Origin: Flagellimonas aquimarina
GTDB taxonomy: Bacteria; Bacteroidota; Bacteroidia; Flavobacteriales; Flavobacteriaceae
Direction: 5' to 3'
Assembly (NCBI RefSeq): GCF_003149745.1
Contig: NZ_QGEG01000005.1
Location: forward strand, 313 to 64,312
Length of the DNA: 64,000 nucleotides
Position 1 is the first letter of the stretch; the number at the start of each line of letters is the position of its first letter. A program made the position numbers and the translations under genes. A model generated the notes under the pieces. That model was not told the DNA's origin. It made no database searches and saw nothing but the letters and a program-made list of their open reading frames with translations. Of the stretch, positions 17,134 through 27,360 are shown piece after piece.

Positions 17134-20100
17134 CTACTCTTCCAGTCTGATATCTAAACCTAATCCCTTAAGTTCATGCATCAATACATTGAAAGATTCT
17201 GGCAACCCAGGTTCTGGCATGGTTTCACCCTTAACGATGGATTCATACGTTTTTGCCCTTCCGATAACATCATCCGATTTAACGGTCAATATTTCTCTTA
17301 GTGTGGCAGAAGCTCCATACGCCTCAAGTGCCCAAACTTCCATCTCACCAAAACGCTGACCACCAAACTGAGCTTTACCACCCAATGGTTGTTGTGTAAT
17401 CAACGAATATGGTCCAATAGATCTAGCGTGCATTTTGTCATCTACCATGTGTCCTAATTTCAACATGTAGATAACACCAACGGTAGCTGCTTGGTCAAAA
17501 CGTTTTCCTGTTCCACCATCATAAAGGTGTGTATGTCCAAATCTTGGTACGCCAGCCTCATCAGTAAGTTCATTGATCTGATCCAAGGTAGCTCCATCAA
17601 AAATTGGGGTTCCATACTTTCTTCCCAATTTAAGTCCGGCCCATCCCAACACGGTCTCATAAATCTGACCAATGTTCATCCTAGAAGGTACCCCCAATGG
17701 GTTCAATACGATATCCACAGGAGTTCCGTCTTCCAAGAAAGGCATATCTTCTTGACGCACAATACGCGCAACAATACCTTTGTTACCGTGACGTCCTGCC
17801 ATCTTATCACCAACCTTTAGTTTACGTTTTTTAGCAATGTAAACCTTGGCCAACTTCATAATACCTGCTGGCAGCTCATCACCCACTGAAATGGTAAACT
17901 TATCTCTTCTAAGATTTCCTTGAATATCATTCAATTTAATCTTATAATTGTGCAACAAGTCTGCAACCTGTTCATTGGTTTTGCTATCGGTTGTCCAACT
18001 TCCACCCACTAAATGAGCAAAATCATCAACAGCGTTCAACATTTTGATGGTATATTTCTTTCCTTTTGGAAGTACTTCTTCACCAAGATCGTTCATTACA
18101 CCTTGCGAAGTTTTTCCATTGATCAACCCAAACAGTTTTTCAATGAGAACATCTTTCAATTGTTCAAACTTCACTTCGTAATCCATCTCCAATCTAGAGA
18201 TCGCTTCCTTATCTTCTGAACGTTTTCTCTTATCCTTTATAGAACGTGAGAATAATTTCTTATCGATAACGACACCTCTTAAAGATGGTGATGCTTTTAG
18301 TGAAGCATCTTTTACGTCTCCTGCTTTGTCACCAAAAATAGCGCGCAACAGTTTTTCTTCTGGTGTTGGATCAGATTCACCTTTTGGTGTAATCTTACCA
18401 ATCAAAATATCACCAGGTTTAACCTCCGCACCTATTCTGATCATCCCGTGCTCATCCAAATCTTTGGTAGCTTCTTCAGAAACGTTAGGGATGTCATTGG
18501 TAAGTTCTTCAGCACCTAGTTTGGTATCTCTTACTTCAAGCGCATACTCATCAATATGGATAGAGGTAAAGATATCTTCGCGTACTACTTTCTCAGAGAT
18601 TACGATGGCATCCTCAAAGTTGTAACCTTTCCAAGGCATAAATGCCACTTTTAGGTTTCTACCAAGTGCCAACTCTCCTTTTTCTGTTGCGTAACCTTCA
18701 CATAAGACCTCTCCTCTTTTAACCTTATCTCCTTTTTTAACAATTGGTTTTAGGTTAATACTTGTCCCTTGGTTCGTTTTTCTAAACTTGACCAAGTTGT
18801 ACGTCTTGGAGTCTTCCTCAAAACTTACTAAGCGCTCATCTTCAGATCTGCTGTACTTAATTGTTATTTTCTGTGCATCTACATATTCTATAACACCGTC
18901 TCCTTCCGCATTGATCAATACTCTAGAATCTGTAGCCACTTGCCTTTCCAATCCTGTTCCCACAATTGGAGATTGTGGTTTTAACAATGGAACTGCCTGA
19001 CGCATCATGTTTGATCCCATCAAAGCCCTGTTTGCATCATCATGTTCCAAAAATGGAATCAAAGATGCAGATATTGAAGCAATTTGATTTGGAGCAACAT
19101 CTGTATAGTTAACTTCACTTGGATCTACTACAGGGAAATCACCTTCTTCACGTGCAATGACTTTATCATCCTGAATCTTCCCCTTCTCATCCATTGGGAT
19201 GTTTGCTTGGGAAATTTTCATTCCTTCTTCTTCCTCTGCACTTAGGTATCTAAACTCTTTAGTATCAACAACTCCGTTTTCAACCTTGCGGTAAGGAGTT
19301 TCCAAGAAGCCCATTGGGTTTACTTTTGCAAATACGGACAGCGAAGAAATCAAACCAATGTTTGGTCCTTCTGGAGTCTCAATAGGACATAATCTTCCGT
19401 AGTGCGTATAGTGAACATCACGTACTTCAAACCCTGCTCTTTCTCTAGAAAGTCCACCAGGTCCTAATGCCGATAATCTTCTTTTGTGTGTAATCTCTGC
19501 CAATGGATTTGTCTGGTCCATAAACTGAGATAGCTGGTTGGTACCAAAGAACGAGTTGATTACAGAAGACAATGTCTTAGCATTAATCAAATCTATTGGT
19601 GTAAACACTTCATTATCACGAACGTTCATACGTTCACGAATGGTACGCGCCATACGTGCCAAACCAACTCCAAACTGAGATGACAATTGCTCACCAACAG
19701 TTCTTACACGACGGTTGGACAAGTGATCAATATCATCAATCTCTGCTTTTGAGTTGATCAACTCAATCAAATATTTGATGATCGTGATGATATCTTCCTT
19801 GGTCAAGACTTGTTTGTCCATTCCAATGTACAACTGTAATTTTTTGTTCATTCTATAACGACCAACTTCACCAAGGTTGTAACGCTGATCCGAGAAGAAC
19901 AATTTGTCTATGATACCGCGAGCTGTTTCTTCATCTGGCGGTTCTGCATTACGCAATTGTCTATAGATGTGCTCTACCGCTTCTTTTTCTGAGTTGGTAG
20001 GGTCTTTTTGCAATGTATTATGGATAATTGCATAATCTGACTGCGCATTGTTCTCTTTATGAAGCAAGATAGTTTTTACATCTGCTTCTATAATTTCATT

Positions 20101-20943
20101 TATATGGTCTTTTTCAAGAATGGTATCACGATCTAAAATAATCTCGTTTCTTTCAATAGAAACTACTTCACCCGTATCTTCATCCACAAAATCCTCATGC
20201 CAAGTATTCAAAACTCTTGCGGCCAATTTGCGGCCCAATACTTTTTTAAGACCTGCATTAGAAACCTTTACCTCCTCAGAAAGGTCAAAGATTTCCAAAA
20301 TATCCTTATCTCTTTCAAAACCGATTGCACGGAAAAGTGTGGTAACCGGTAATTTTTTCTTTCTATCAATGTAAGCGTACATAACGCCATTGATATCTGT
20401 TGCGAATTCAATCCAAGAACCTTTGAAAGGAATTACTCTTGCTGAATACAACTTTGTTCCGTTTGCATGGAAAGACTGTCCAAAGAAAACCCCTGGAGAT
20501 CTATGCAATTGCGAAACCACAACACGTTCGGCACCATTGATCACAAAGGTTCCACTAGGTGTCATGTATGGAATTGTACCCAAATACACATCTTGAACAA
20601 TAGTTTCAAAATCTTCGTGCTCTGGATCGGTACAATATAATTTTAAGCGTGCCTTTAACGGAACGCTATAGGTAAGTCCACGTTCTATACATTCTTGAAT
20701 GGAATATCTTGGCGGATCTATAAAATAATCAAGAAACTCAAGTACAAACTGGTTTCTGGTGTCTGTAATTGGAAAATTTTCCATGAAGGTATTGTAGAGA
20801 CCTTCATTTCCTCTTTCATCAGATTTTGTTTCAAGTTGAAAAAAGTCTTGGAACGATTTAATCTGAATGTCCAAGAAATCCGGGTATTCCGGTATGTTCT
20901 TAGCGGATGCAAAATTTACTCTTTCAGTATTGTTTGTGAACAT
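17134..20943 (-). CDS. rpoB: RNA polymerase beta subunit
   Basis: 1269 residues, starting [16 protein letters not shown]. Diagnostic blocks: the rifampicin-binding region [20 protein letters not shown] ... [20 protein letters not shown], then [15 protein letters not shown], and near the C-terminus [14 protein letters not shown]. In the rifampicin region the residues usually changed in resistance (S, Q, D, H, R, S) look wild type. It is preceded by a 128-bp spacer after rplL holding two stem-loops that may adjust the ribosomal-protein to polymerase ratio. Confidence 0.99.
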   Translation of the reverse strand: MFTNNTERVNFASAKNIPEYPDFLDIQIKSFQDFFQLETKSDERGNEGLYNTFMENFPITDTRNQFVLEFLDYFIDPPRYSIQECIERGLTYSVPLKARLKLYCTDPEHEDFETIVQDVYLGTIPYMTPSGTFVINGAERVVVSQLHRSPGVFFGQSFHANGTKLYSARVIPFKGSWIEFATDINGVMYAYIDRKKKLPVTTLFRAIGFERDKDILEIFDLSEEVKVSNAGLKKVLGRKLAARVLNTWHEDFVDEDTGEVVSIERNEIILDRDTILEKDHINEIIEADVKTILLHKENNAQSDYAIIHNTLQKDPTNSEKEAVEHIYRQLRNAEPPDEETARGIIDKLFFSDQRYNLGEVGRYRMNKKLQLYIGMDKQVLTKEDIITIIKYLIELINSKAEIDDIDHLSNRRVRTVGEQLSSQFGVGLARMARTIRERMNVRDNEVFTPIDLINAKTLSSVINSFFGTNQLSQFMDQTNPLAEITHKRRLSALGPGGLSRERAGFEVRDVHYTHYGRLCPIETPEGPNIGLISSLSVFAKVNPMGFLETPYRKVENGVVDTKEFRYLSAEEEEGMKISQANIPMDEKGKIQDDKVIAREEGDFPVVDPSEVNYTDVAPNQIASISASLIPFLEHDDANRALMGSNMMRQAVPLLKPQSPIVGTGLERQVATDSRVLINAEGDGVIEYVDAQKITIKYSRSEDERLVSFEEDSKTYNLVKFRKTNQGTSINLKPIVKKGDKVKRGEVLCEGYATEKGELALGRNLKVAFMPWKGYNFEDAIVISEKVVREDIFTSIHIDEYALEVRDTKLGAEELTNDIPNVSEEATKDLDEHGMIRIGAEVKPGDILIGKITPKGESDPTPEEKLLRAIFGDKAGDVKDASLKASPSLRGVVIDKKLFSRSIKDKRKRSEDKEAISRLEMDYEVKFEQLKDVLIEKLFGLINGKTSQGVMNDLGEEVLPKGKKYTIKMLNAVDDFAHLVGGSWTTDSKTNEQVADLLHNYKIKLNDIQGNLRRDKFTISVGDELPAGIMKLAKVYIAKKRKLKVGDKMAGRHGNKGIVARIVRQEDMPFLEDGTPVDIVLNPLGVPSRMNIGQIYETVLGWAGLKLGRKYGTPIFDGATLDQINELTDEAGVPRFGHTHLYDGGTGKRFDQAATVGVIYMLKLGHMVDDKMHARSIGPYSLITQQPLGGKAQFGGQRFGEMEVWALEAYGASATLREILTVKSDDVIGRAKTYESIVKGETMPEPGLPESFNVLMHELKGLGLDIRLEE

Positions 20944-20980
20944 CTATGGACAAATTTTGATAGTGAATTCTCTAAAGGGT

Positions 20981-21045
20981 AACGTGTGCCATCACACGTT
21001 GCTGTAAAAACAGGCTAAGGTCTAACCGTTTTACGGAAAGACCTT
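20981..21045 (-). promoter_or_regulatory. Two stem-loops between rplL and rpoB (attenuator or processing site)
   Basis: In minus-strand RNA a first hairpin (21017-21045) pairs AAGGTCTTTCCG with CGGTTAGACCTT. A second (20981-21000) is a perfect AACGTGTG-ATGG-CACACGTT. Neither has a full U-tract, so they could be leaky attenuators or RNase sites. E. coli has an attenuator and an RNase III site at the same place; the analogy is inferred. Confidence 0.55.
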
Positions 21046-21071
21046 AACCAATATTTGTATGGTAAAAGCTA

Positions 21072-21452
21072 TTATTTAAGCTCAACTTCTGCTCCTGCTT
21101 CTTCCAATGATTTTTTGATACCTTCTGCCTCATCTTTGGCAACACCTTCTTTAACAGCTTTTGGTGCGCTGTCAACGATGTCTTTAGCATCTTTCAATCC
21201 TAAACCAGTTAATTCTTTAACTAGTTTTACTACTGCCAATTTAGAACCACCGGCAGCTGTAAGGATTACATCAAATTCTGATTTTTCCTCAGCAGCCTCA
21301 GCTTCACCACCACCAGCTCCGCCAGCAGCAACAGCTACTGCAGCAGCAGCAGGCTCAATACCGTATTCTTCTTTTAATATGTCGGCCAACTCATTTACCT
21401 CTTTTACTGTAAGGTTTACCAACTGTTCTGCAAAATCTTTTAAATCTGCCAT
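21072..21452 (-). CDS. rplL: 50S ribosomal protein L7/L12
   Basis: 126 residues. The N-terminal dimerisation helix ([20 protein letters not shown]) is followed by an Ala/Gly-rich hinge ([20 protein letters not shown]) and the C-terminal factor-binding domain ([36 protein letters not shown]). It forms the ribosomal stalk that recruits translation GTPases. Encoded after rplJ, its anchor on the ribosome, and before rpoB. Confidence 0.98.
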   Translation of the reverse strand: MADLKDFAEQLVNLTVKEVNELADILKEEYGIEPAAAAVAVAAGGAGGGEAEAAEEKSEFDVILTAAGGSKLAVVKLVKELTGLGLKDAKDIVDSAPKAVKEGVAKDEAEGIKKSLEEAGAEVELK

Positions 21453-21506
21453 TTTTCTATCGTTTAATCAAATTTTTAAAAATATACTTAGTTTATTGTG
21501 CGCGAA

Positions 21507-22022
21507 TTATTTTTCAGATAATGTTTTAAGGATACCGGCCAATTTACCACCACCAGATTTAAGCCCAGAAATAACATTCTTGGCAGGTGACTGTAGCAGT
21601 CCGATAATATCCCCGATAACCTCTTCTTTAGACTTGATATTAACAAGTGAGTCAAGGTTTTCATCACCTACATAAACAGCCTCCTCTATAAAAGCTCCTT
21701 TGAGTAGTGGTTTATCTGATTTTTTTCTGAAATTTTTGATAAGCTTTGCTGGAGCATTTCCTGTTTCGGACAACATCAACGATGTATTTCCTTTTAAAAC
21801 ATCTGGAAGTTCTCCAAACTCCTTATCAGAAGCTTCCATTGCTTTTGCAAGCAAGGTGTTCTTAACAACTGCAAGTTTAATGTTAGCCTTAAAACAAGCC
21901 CTTCTTAAATTTGAAGTGGCCACAGCATCCAATCCTGAAATATCAGCTAAATAAATATTAGCGTTATCAGCCAACTGTGCAGTCAAATCTTCTATTACGA
22001 TTGCTTTTTCTTCTCTTGTCAT
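21507..22022 (-). CDS. rplJ: 50S ribosomal protein L10
   Basis: 171 residues, MTREEKAIVIEDLTAQLADN, with YLADISGLDAVATSNLRR and VVKNTLLAKAME typical of L10. It anchors L7/L12 dimers to the 50S base. It lies 22 bp after rplA and 54 bp before rplL, as in most bacteria. In other bacteria an L10-L7/L12 complex represses its own mRNA; no clear copy of that target was recognised here. Confidence 0.98.
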   Translation of the reverse strand: MTREEKAIVIEDLTAQLADNANIYLADISGLDAVATSNLRRACFKANIKLAVVKNTLLAKAMEASDKEFGELPDVLKGNTSLMLSETGNAPAKLIKNFRKKSDKPLLKGAFIEEAVYVGDENLDSLVNIKSKEEVIGDIIGLLQSPAKNVISGLKSGGGKLAGILKTLSEK

Positions 22023-22044
22023 AGTTAAAATATTGAACTACCAG

Positions 22045-22737
22045 TTACGAAACTGCTTTTGGATCTAATTGAACACTAGGACTCATTGTACTGGATAAAT
22101 AAATGCTTTTCATGTACACACCTTTTGCTGCTGCCGGCTTCATTTTTACCAAAGTATCTAACAATTCTTTGGCATTACCAGCAATTTTATCTGCAGAGAA
22201 AGATGTTTTTCCAATTGCAGCATGTACTATTCCAGTCTTGTCCACTTTAAAATCAATCTTACCGGCCTTAACCTCGGATACTGCCTTCGCTACATCCATG
22301 GTTACCGTTCCAGTTTTTGGATTGGGCATTAAACCTCTAGGCCCTAAAACCCTACCTAATGGTCCTAATTTTCCCATAACGCTTGGCATAGTTATGATAA
22401 CATCAACATCTGTCCAACCGCCTTTTATTTTATCCAAATATTCATCTAACCCTACAAAATCGGCACCGGCCGCTGTAGCCTCTGCTTCTTTATCTGGGGT
22501 CACCAATGCTAAAACTTTTACGTCTTTACCAGTACCGTGAGGTAGTGTAACAACGCCACGTACCATTTGATTAGCTTTTCTTGGATCTACACCCAAGCGA
22601 ATCGCCAAATCAACGGAAGCATCAAATTTTACATTAGTTATTTCTTTTACTAAAGCAGATGCCTCATCCAAAGAATACAATTTATTCTTATCTATTTTGG
22701 AATGGGCCTCCTTTTGCTTTTTTGTCAATCTTGCCAT
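22045..22737 (-). CDS. rplA: 50S ribosomal protein L1
   Basis: 230 residues. L1 signature region [19 protein letters not shown] with [11 protein letters not shown], and the N-terminal [21 protein letters not shown]1 forms the mobile stalk over the ribosomal E site. Located 19 bp after rplK; the pair is the classical L11 operon unit. Confidence 0.98.
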   Translation of the reverse strand: MARLTKKQKEAHSKIDKNKLYSLDEASALVKEITNVKFDASVDLAIRLGVDPRKANQMVRGVVTLPHGTGKDVKVLALVTPDKEAEATAAGADFVGLDEYLDKIKGGWTDVDVIITMPSVMGKLGPLGRVLGPRGLMPNPKTGTVTMDVAKAVSEVKAGKIDFKVDKTGIVHAAIGKTSFSADKIAGNAKELLDTLVKMKPAAAKGVYMKSIYLSSTMSPSVQLDPKAVS

Positions 22738-22756
22738 TATAAATTGCTTTAAGATT

Positions 22757-23194
22757 TTAAAAAGGTCTTTTGCCTGCTACTTTTAAACCCATAGATCTAG
22801 CGGTACCTGCAACCATACTCATTGCAGACTCCACTGTAAAAGCATTCAAATCGACCATTTTGTCTTCAGCGATTTGCTTTACTTGATCCCAGGATACAGA
22901 ACCATTTTTAACTCTGTTAGGCTCGCCAGATCCTTTTTTAATCTTAGCTGCTTCCATCAATTGAACTGCCGCTGGTGGTGTCTTTACAACAAAATCGAAA
23001 GATTTGTCTTTGTAAACGGTGATCACAACAGGTAATACTTTACCCGGTTTGTCCTGTGTACGAGCATTAAACTGCTTACAGAACTCCATGATGTTAACAC
23101 CTGCAGCACCTAAGGCGGGTCCAACCGGTGGCGACGGATTCGCAGCACCTCCCCTAACTTGTAATTTAACTACCTTATCTACTTCTTTTGCCAT
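22757..23194 (-). CDS. rplK: 50S ribosomal protein L11
   Basis: 145 residues, [20 protein letters not shown]. The Pro-rich [20 protein letters not shown] and C-terminal [17 protein letters not shown] are diagnostic. It binds the GTPase-associated region of 23S rRNA. A 64-bp gap separates it from nusG; no convincing internal promoter was seen there. Confidence 0.98.
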   Translation of the reverse strand: MAKEVDKVVKLQVRGGAANPSPPVGPALGAAGVNIMEFCKQFNARTQDKPGKVLPVVITVYKDKSFDFVVKTPPAAVQLMEAAKIKKGSGEPNRVKNGSVSWDQVKQIAEDKMVDLNAFTVESAMSMVAGTARSMGLKVAGKRPF

Positions 23195-23258
23195 TGTTTT
23201 TAATTAAATTGAAAGTGTGTCAATTGGAAGCAACACAACTTTATATGTAACAGCTCTC

Positions 23259-23810
23259 TTATACTTTTTCTACTTGCATATAACTTAATTCCAACGGTGT
23301 TTTTCTTCCGAAAATTTTCACCATGACCTCAAGTTTACGCTTTTCCTCATTGATTTTCTCCACAGTTCCATTGAAACCATTGAAAGGACCATCAATAACC
23401 TTAATTGTCTCACCCAGCACAAAAGGAATCGCCACGTTGTCTGTATTGACAGCAAGCTCATCCACTTTTCCTAACATTCGGTTGACCTCCGATTTCCTTA
23501 AAGGAACCGGGTCACCCCCTTTGGTCTCACCCAAGAAACCTATTACATTGGTAATGGAGCGAATAATATGTACCATTTCTCCACCCAAATTGGCTTTTAT
23601 CATTATGTATCCTGGAAAGTAAACTTTTTCTTTATTGATTTTCTTTCCGTTACGGATCTGCACTACTTTTTCTGTTGGAACAAGAACTTCTTCTAGATAG
23701 TCGCCAAAGCCATTGCGTTCCACTTCACTTTCGATATAGCCCTTGATCTTATTCTCCTGGCCACTTACCGCTCTAACTACATACCACTTTTTCTCCAGAA
23801 CCTCAGACAT
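23259..23810 (-). CDS. nusG: Transcription elongation/antitermination factor NusG
   Basis: 183 residues from ATG 23810 (MSEVLEKKWYVVRAVSGQEN). A TTG two codons upstream is possible but less likely. The NGN domain occupies the first ~110 residues (VPTEKVVQIRNGKKINKEKV, FPGYIMIKANLGG) and the KOW domain is at the end (IKVIDGPFNGFNGTVEKINE). It binds RNA polymerase and modulates pausing and coupling with ribosomes. It begins 6 bp after the secE stop. Confidence 0.97.
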   Translation of the reverse strand: MSEVLEKKWYVVRAVSGQENKIKGYIESEVERNGFGDYLEEVLVPTEKVVQIRNGKKINKEKVYFPGYIMIKANLGGEMVHIIRSITNVIGFLGETKGGDPVPLRKSEVNRMLGKVDELAVNTDNVAIPFVLGETIKVIDGPFNGFNGTVEKINEEKRKLEVMVKIFGRKTPLELSYMQVEKV

Positions 23811-23816
23811 ACCCAA

Positions 23817-24005
23817 CTATCCTATTACGTTATCAAAATACAATCTAATCAACTTACTAAATAGGGAGTCTACACCCCATGTGGCCAACGCGAACAAAAT
23901 TGAAAAAACAGCAACCACTACCATTAAATTAGAAGCTTTCTCCCGATCTAACCAAGTTACATTGCTCTTTAACTCCTCGAATGATTCCTTTATGTAAGTG
24001 AACAT
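23817..24005 (-). CDS. secE: Preprotein translocase subunit SecE
   Basis: 62 residues, one C-terminal membrane helix (VVVAVFSILFALATWGVDSL) after the conserved amphipathic stretch ESFEELKSNVTWLDREKASN. It is the short single-span SecE form that clamps SecY. It lies between tRNA-Trp (20 bp upstream) and nusG (6 bp). Confidence 0.95.
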   Translation of the reverse strand: MFTYIKESFEELKSNVTWLDREKASNLMVVVAVFSILFALATWGVDSLFSKLIRLYFDNVIG

Positions 24006-24025
24006 ATTCTAATTGTATTTTCTAG

Positions 24026-24098
24026 CACGGGCGGAGAGGCTCGAACTCCCGACACCTGGTTTTGGAGACCAGTGCTCTACCAACTGAGCTACGCCCGT
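24026..24098 (-). tRNA. tRNA-Trp(CCA)
   Basis: 73 nt. Acceptor arms ACGGGCG and CGCCCGT, anticodon loop CTCCAAA within stem CTGGT/ACCAG, T-loop TTCGAGC. Discriminator G, no encoded CCA tail. It sits between tuf and secE, the usual Bacteroidota position. Confidence 0.97.
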
Positions 24099-24152
24099 AA
24101 ATATGGCGTCTTACTATCTCAAAATATCAGAGATGAACTACACCCGCTTCTA

Positions 24153-24201
24153 TTTACGTCGAAAGGTATCCGTCAAATGACGGACACCCTCTTAACGTAA
24201 A
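24153..24201 (-). promoter_or_regulatory. Long nested stem-loop between tuf and tRNA-Trp
   Basis: Minus-strand RNA can form an outer stem TTTACGT/ACGTAAA (24195-24201 with 24153-24159) around an inner 10-bp stem GGTGTCCGTC/GACGGATACC with a 4-nt loop. There is no U-tract, so it is more likely a processing or mRNA 3'-end stabilising structure than a terminator. Confidence 0.55.
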
Positions 24202-24220
24202 CTATGATTATATAATAATT

Positions 24221-25408
24221 TTAATCTAAAATCTTAGTAACCTGACCAGCACCTACTGTTCTACCACCTTCACGGATAGCGAAACGTAGACCTACACTTA
24301 GTGCAATTGGCTGAATCAACTCTACAGTAATAGTCAAGTTATCTCCAGGCATAACCATTTCAACTCCACTAGGAAGAGCAATGTTACCTGTTACGTCTGT
24401 TGTTCTAACATAGAACTGTGGACGGTAGTTATTATGGAAAGGAGTGTGACGACCACCTTCTTCTTTCTTAAGGATATAAACCTCAGCTTCAAATTTAGCG
24501 TGTGGCTTAACAGAACCTGGCTTACAGATTACCATTCCACGGCTAATCTGAGCTTTCTCAATACCTCTTAACAAGATACCTACGTTATCTCCAGCTTCAC
24601 CTCTATCCAATATCTTACGGAACATCTCAACACCAGTGATTGTAGAAGCCAATTTCTCAGCACCCATACCAATGATATCTACAGCGTCTCCTGTGTTTGC
24701 AATACCAGTCTCAATACGTCCTGTAGCAACAGTTCCACGACCAGTAATCGTAAATACATCTTCAACAGGCATTAAGAAATCTTTATCAACATCTCTTTTA
24801 GGAAGCTCGATCCACTCATCTACAGCAGCCATCAATTCCATTACAGTGTCAACCCATTTTTGCTCTCCGTTCAACGCACCAAGTGCAGATCCAGAGATAA
24901 CAGGTCCATTGTCACCATCGTACTCGTAGAAAGAAAGCAATTCTCTTACTTCCATTTCAACAAGCTCTAAAAGCTCCTCATCATCAACCATGTCAACTTT
25001 GTTCAAGAAAACAACGATTCTTGGAATACCTACCTGACGTCCTAGAAGGATGTGCTCACGAGTTTGAGGCATTGGTCCATCAGTTGCAGCTACAACCAAT
25101 ATTGCACCATCCATTTGAGCAGCACCAGTAACCATGTTCTTTACGTAATCCGCGTGACCCGGACAGTCAACGTGCGCATAGTGACGGTTTTCTGTTTGAT
25201 ACTCTACGTGAGATGTGTTAATTGTAATACCCCTTTCCTTTTCTTCAGGAGCATTATCAATAGAATCAAAGCTTCTAAGCTCTGACAACCCCGCATTTGC
25301 CAATACAGTAGTAATAGCAGCAGTCAATGTTGTTTTACCATGATCCACGTGTCCAATAGTACCAATATTTAAGTGCGGTTTGGAACGATCAAAAGTTTCC
25401 TTTGCCAT
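24221..25408 (-). CDS. tuf: Elongation factor Tu
   Basis: 395 residues. G1 [15 protein letters not shown]2-region [15 protein letters not shown]3 DCPGHADY, G4 NKVDM and the SAL motif ([10 protein letters not shown]) are intact. Domain II ([13 protein letters not shown]) and domain III ([37 protein letters not shown]) are complete. It delivers aminoacyl-tRNA to the ribosome. Encoded directly after four tRNA genes and before tRNA-Trp, so it is probably cotranscribed with them. Confidence 0.99.
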   Translation of the reverse strand: MAKETFDRSKPHLNIGTIGHVDHGKTTLTAAITTVLANAGLSELRSFDSIDNAPEEKERGITINTSHVEYQTENRHYAHVDCPGHADYVKNMVTGAAQMDGAILVVAATDGPMPQTREHILLGRQVGIPRIVVFLNKVDMVDDEELLELVEMEVRELLSFYEYDGDNGPVISGSALGALNGEQKWVDTVMELMAAVDEWIELPKRDVDKDFLMPVEDVFTITGRGTVATGRIETGIANTGDAVDIIGMGAEKLASTITGVEMFRKILDRGEAGDNVGILLRGIEKAQISRGMVICKPGSVKPHAKFEAEVYILKKEEGGRHTPFHNNYRPQFYVRTTDVTGNIALPSGVEMVMPGDNLTITVELIQPIALSVGLRFAIREGGRTVGAGQVTKILD

Positions 25409-25455
25409 TTTAAATAATTTTAATCTTAGTTTATATTAGTGTACAAATCGTTTTG

Positions 25456-25527
25456 AGCCAATGACGGGAATTGAACCCGTGACCTCTTCCTTACCAAGGA
25501 AACGCTCTACCCCTGAGCTACACCGGC
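25456..25527 (-). tRNA. tRNA-Thr(GGU)
   Basis: 72 nt. Acceptor GCCGGTG pairs with CATTGGC (two G-U pairs). Anticodon loop TTGGTAA gives anticodon GGT. T-loop TTCAATT. Discriminator U, no encoded CCA. Last of the four tRNAs before tuf. Confidence 0.95.
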
Positions 25528-25606
25528 GTAAAGTGTTGAAACAACTACTTTAAAATAGTCCTCCCATAATTGGAAGAGATTCTTGTCTTCACAAGAATGA
25601 CTTTAG

Positions 25607-25679
25607 AGCGGGAGACCGGGTTCGAACCGGCGACATTCAGCTTGGAAGGCTGACGCTCTACCAACTGAGCTACTCCCGC
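25607..25679 (-). tRNA. tRNA-Gly(UCC)
   Basis: 73 nt. Acceptor GCGGGAG/CTCCCGC, anticodon loop CTTCCAA in stem CAGC/GCTG, T-loop TTCGAAC, discriminator U, no encoded CCA. Confidence 0.96.
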
Positions 25680-25789
25680 ATTTTTTTTGGGCCAACACCC
25701 AAAATAATTCAATATTTCAAATTTAAAATTCCAAAAACCGTTTTTAAACAGGTTTTACTAAAGGAATTTCAACGCTCCTACTTTTTGTG

Positions 25790-25871
<82 letters not shown>

Positions 25872-25895
25872 ATTCTTGATTTCCAGTACATTAAG

Positions 25896-25969
25896 AGCCG
25901 ATGGAGGGACTCGAACCCACGACCTGCTGATTACAAATCAGCTGCTCTAGCCAGCTGAGCTACATCGGC
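25896..25969 (-). tRNA. tRNA-Thr(UGU)
   Basis: 74 nt. Acceptor GCCGATG/CATCGGC, anticodon loop TTTGTAA in stem GCTGA/TCAGC, T-loop TTCGAGT, discriminator U, no encoded CCA. First gene of the tRNA-tuf cluster. Confidence 0.96.
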
Positions 25970-25990
25970 ATTTTACCACCTTTTTAACAC

Positions 25991-26017
25991 AAAAAAAGCC
26001 CGCTATTTCTAACGGAC
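25991..26017 (-). terminator. Intrinsic terminator after hpf, overlapping the tRNA-operon start site
   Basis: On the minus strand GTCCGTT (26011-26017) pairs with AGCGGGC (25998-26004) with two G-U pairs, then seven T follow (25991-25997). It would stop transcripts arriving from hpf. The predicted start site of the next promoter falls inside the first arm. Confidence 0.65.
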
Positions 26018-26019
26018 TG

Positions 26020-26049
26020 CAAATGTATATATTTATTTATTTAATCAAA
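26020..26049 (-). promoter_or_regulatory. Promoter of the tRNA-tuf-secE-nusG-ribosomal-protein operon
   Basis: Perfect Bacteroidota promoter on the minus strand: TTTG (26046-26049), an 18-nt AT-only spacer, and TACATTTG (26020-26027). Start is predicted at about 26013-26017, some 45 nt before the first tRNA. Confidence 0.75.
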
Positions 26050-26070
26050 ATAAAATCGCAAAAATTTTAC

Positions 26071-26373
26071 TTAAGCTTTTGCTCTCATTTTTTCTTTCTT
26101 TTTTACTAATTTTCTTTCCAATGAATGGCAAGCGGAATCTACTGCTTCCTCAAATGATTTACATTGTTTTTTTACAATCAGCTTATCTCTGGGCACTAAT
26201 AACTTAATCTCTACTATCTTATTTTCTTTTGCACTTGTGTTTTCAACTTTTAAATATACGTCAGAACCAATGACCTTATCATAAAAATGTTCTAGCTTGT
26301 CCATTCTCTTTTGGATAAAATCCATAAGTTTTCCATCCGCAACAAAATTTACCGATTGTGCATTTACTTTCAT
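26071..26373 (-). CDS. hpf: Ribosome hibernation promoting factor, short form
   Basis: 100 residues, the length of short HPF/YfiA proteins without the long-form C-terminal dimerisation domain. It begins MKVNAQSVNFVADGKLMDFI and shows the basic C-terminal helix (ACHSLERKLVKKKEKMRAKA) that lies in the 30S decoding region. It stabilises idle ribosomes in stationary phase. It lies 58 bp after the Xer-type gene and ends before a terminator. The rpsU-xer-hpf-tRNA-tuf neighbourhood couples ribosome genes of opposite growth-phase behaviour. Confidence 0.93.
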   Translation of the reverse strand: MKVNAQSVNFVADGKLMDFIQKRMDKLEHFYDKVIGSDVYLKVENTSAKENKIVEIKLLVPRDKLIVKKQCKSFEEAVDSACHSLERKLVKKKEKMRAKA

Positions 26374-26431
26374 AAGATGTAGTTTTTAGTGCTACCAAAT
26401 GGCAGCTAGGTTAAACAATACAAGGAATATG

Positions 26432-27322
26432 CTACTCCTTGTTTCTAGGATGGGCCTTTAGGTGAACCTTTTTTAGTTCAGCTATACTATTGTGGGTATA
26501 TACTTGCGTAGATGCCAAACTTGAGTGACCCAATAATTCCTTAACAGAATTTAAATCCGCTCCCCTGTTAAGTAAGTGTGTTGCAAAAGTATGTCTTAAA
26601 ATATGTGGACTCTTTTTTACCTTTGGGGATACCAAACTAAAATACTTATTTATAGTCCGATAAACAAGTGTTTCATAAATTTTAAGACCGCCTTTTGTTA
26701 AAAACAGATATGAATTATCGGTTATTTTTTCCAGTTTAGATCGGAGCGATACATATTCTTGCAGCATATAAACTGTAGATGTCAAGAGGGGAAGAATGCG
26801 CTCTTTGTTTCTTTTTCCCAATACTTTCAAAGTATTATTTGAATTATTGATGTCCTTTAGCTGAAGACCCACCAATTCTGCCCGGCGAATACCTGTAGTA
26901 TACAGCAACTCTATGATGAGTTTATCTCGAACACCCTCAAAATCATTATTAAATGGTATTTCTGATAATATTTTTTCCATCTCTTTTTCTGAAAAAGGGA
27001 CTTCTATCTTTTTATTGGTTTTAAGGGCTTTGTGCTTAACTAAAGGTGAAACACTTATTTGATTGATTTTTTGTAAAAATCTATAGTAGGCCCTCAATGA
27101 AGAAATCTTTCTATTTATTGTCCTGTTTGTTACTCCTGCATTGGACATAAAAACAATCCAGCTTCTAATAATGGAATAGTTTACCTCAATAATGGTAGCC
27201 ATATTGTAGTGAGCCGCACAGAATTCAGAAAATTCGGTTACATCTTTTTCATAAGCGCCTATTGTGTGTTGGGAATAGTTTTTCTCTAACCTTAAATATG
27301 ATATAAACGAGTCTATAGGCAT
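26432..27322 (-). CDS. Tyrosine recombinase, XerC/XerD type
   Basis: 296 residues. The N-terminal SAM-like DNA-binding domain (FISYLRLEKNYSQHTIGAYE) is followed by a catalytic domain with Arg in TTGIRRAELVGL (about 150), Lys in VLGKRNKERILPL, HILRHTFATHLLNRGAD, LGHSSLASTQVYTH with the nucleophile Tyr. Length and context (housekeeping, beside rpsU and hpf) fit the chromosome-dimer-resolving Xer enzyme. I see no att-like direct repeats, so not a phage integrase. XerC and XerD cannot be told apart from sequence alone here. Confidence 0.9.
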   Translation of the reverse strand: MPIDSFISYLRLEKNYSQHTIGAYEKDVTEFSEFCAAHYNMATIIEVNYSIIRSWIVFMSNAGVTNRTINRKISSLRAYYRFLQKINQISVSPLVKHKALKTNKKIEVPFSEKEMEKILSEIPFNNDFEGVRDKLIIELLYTTGIRRAELVGLQLKDINNSNNTLKVLGKRNKERILPLLTSTVYMLQEYVSLRSKLEKITDNSYLFLTKGGLKIYETLVYRTINKYFSLVSPKVKKSPHILRHTFATHLLNRGADLNSVKELLGHSSLASTQVYTHNSIAELKKVHLKAHPRNKE

Positions 27323-27360
27323 TGTTCAAAGTTACCTAAATCTATCATATAGAATTACAA

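Noticed and set aside
21055..21675. 206-codon plus-strand frame opposite rplL and rplJ
   Set aside because: It is antisense to two certain ribosomal-protein genes and shows Ser/Pro/Ala-rich shadow composition.
23811..23816. TTG start two codons upstream for nusG
   Set aside because: ATG 23810 gives the usual N-terminus; the TTG would lie directly against the secE stop.
26432..27322. Tyrosine recombinase as a phage or island integrase next to tRNA genes
   Set aside because: Housekeeping neighbours, Xer-type length and motifs, no phage genes and no direct repeat of a tRNA 3' end were found.
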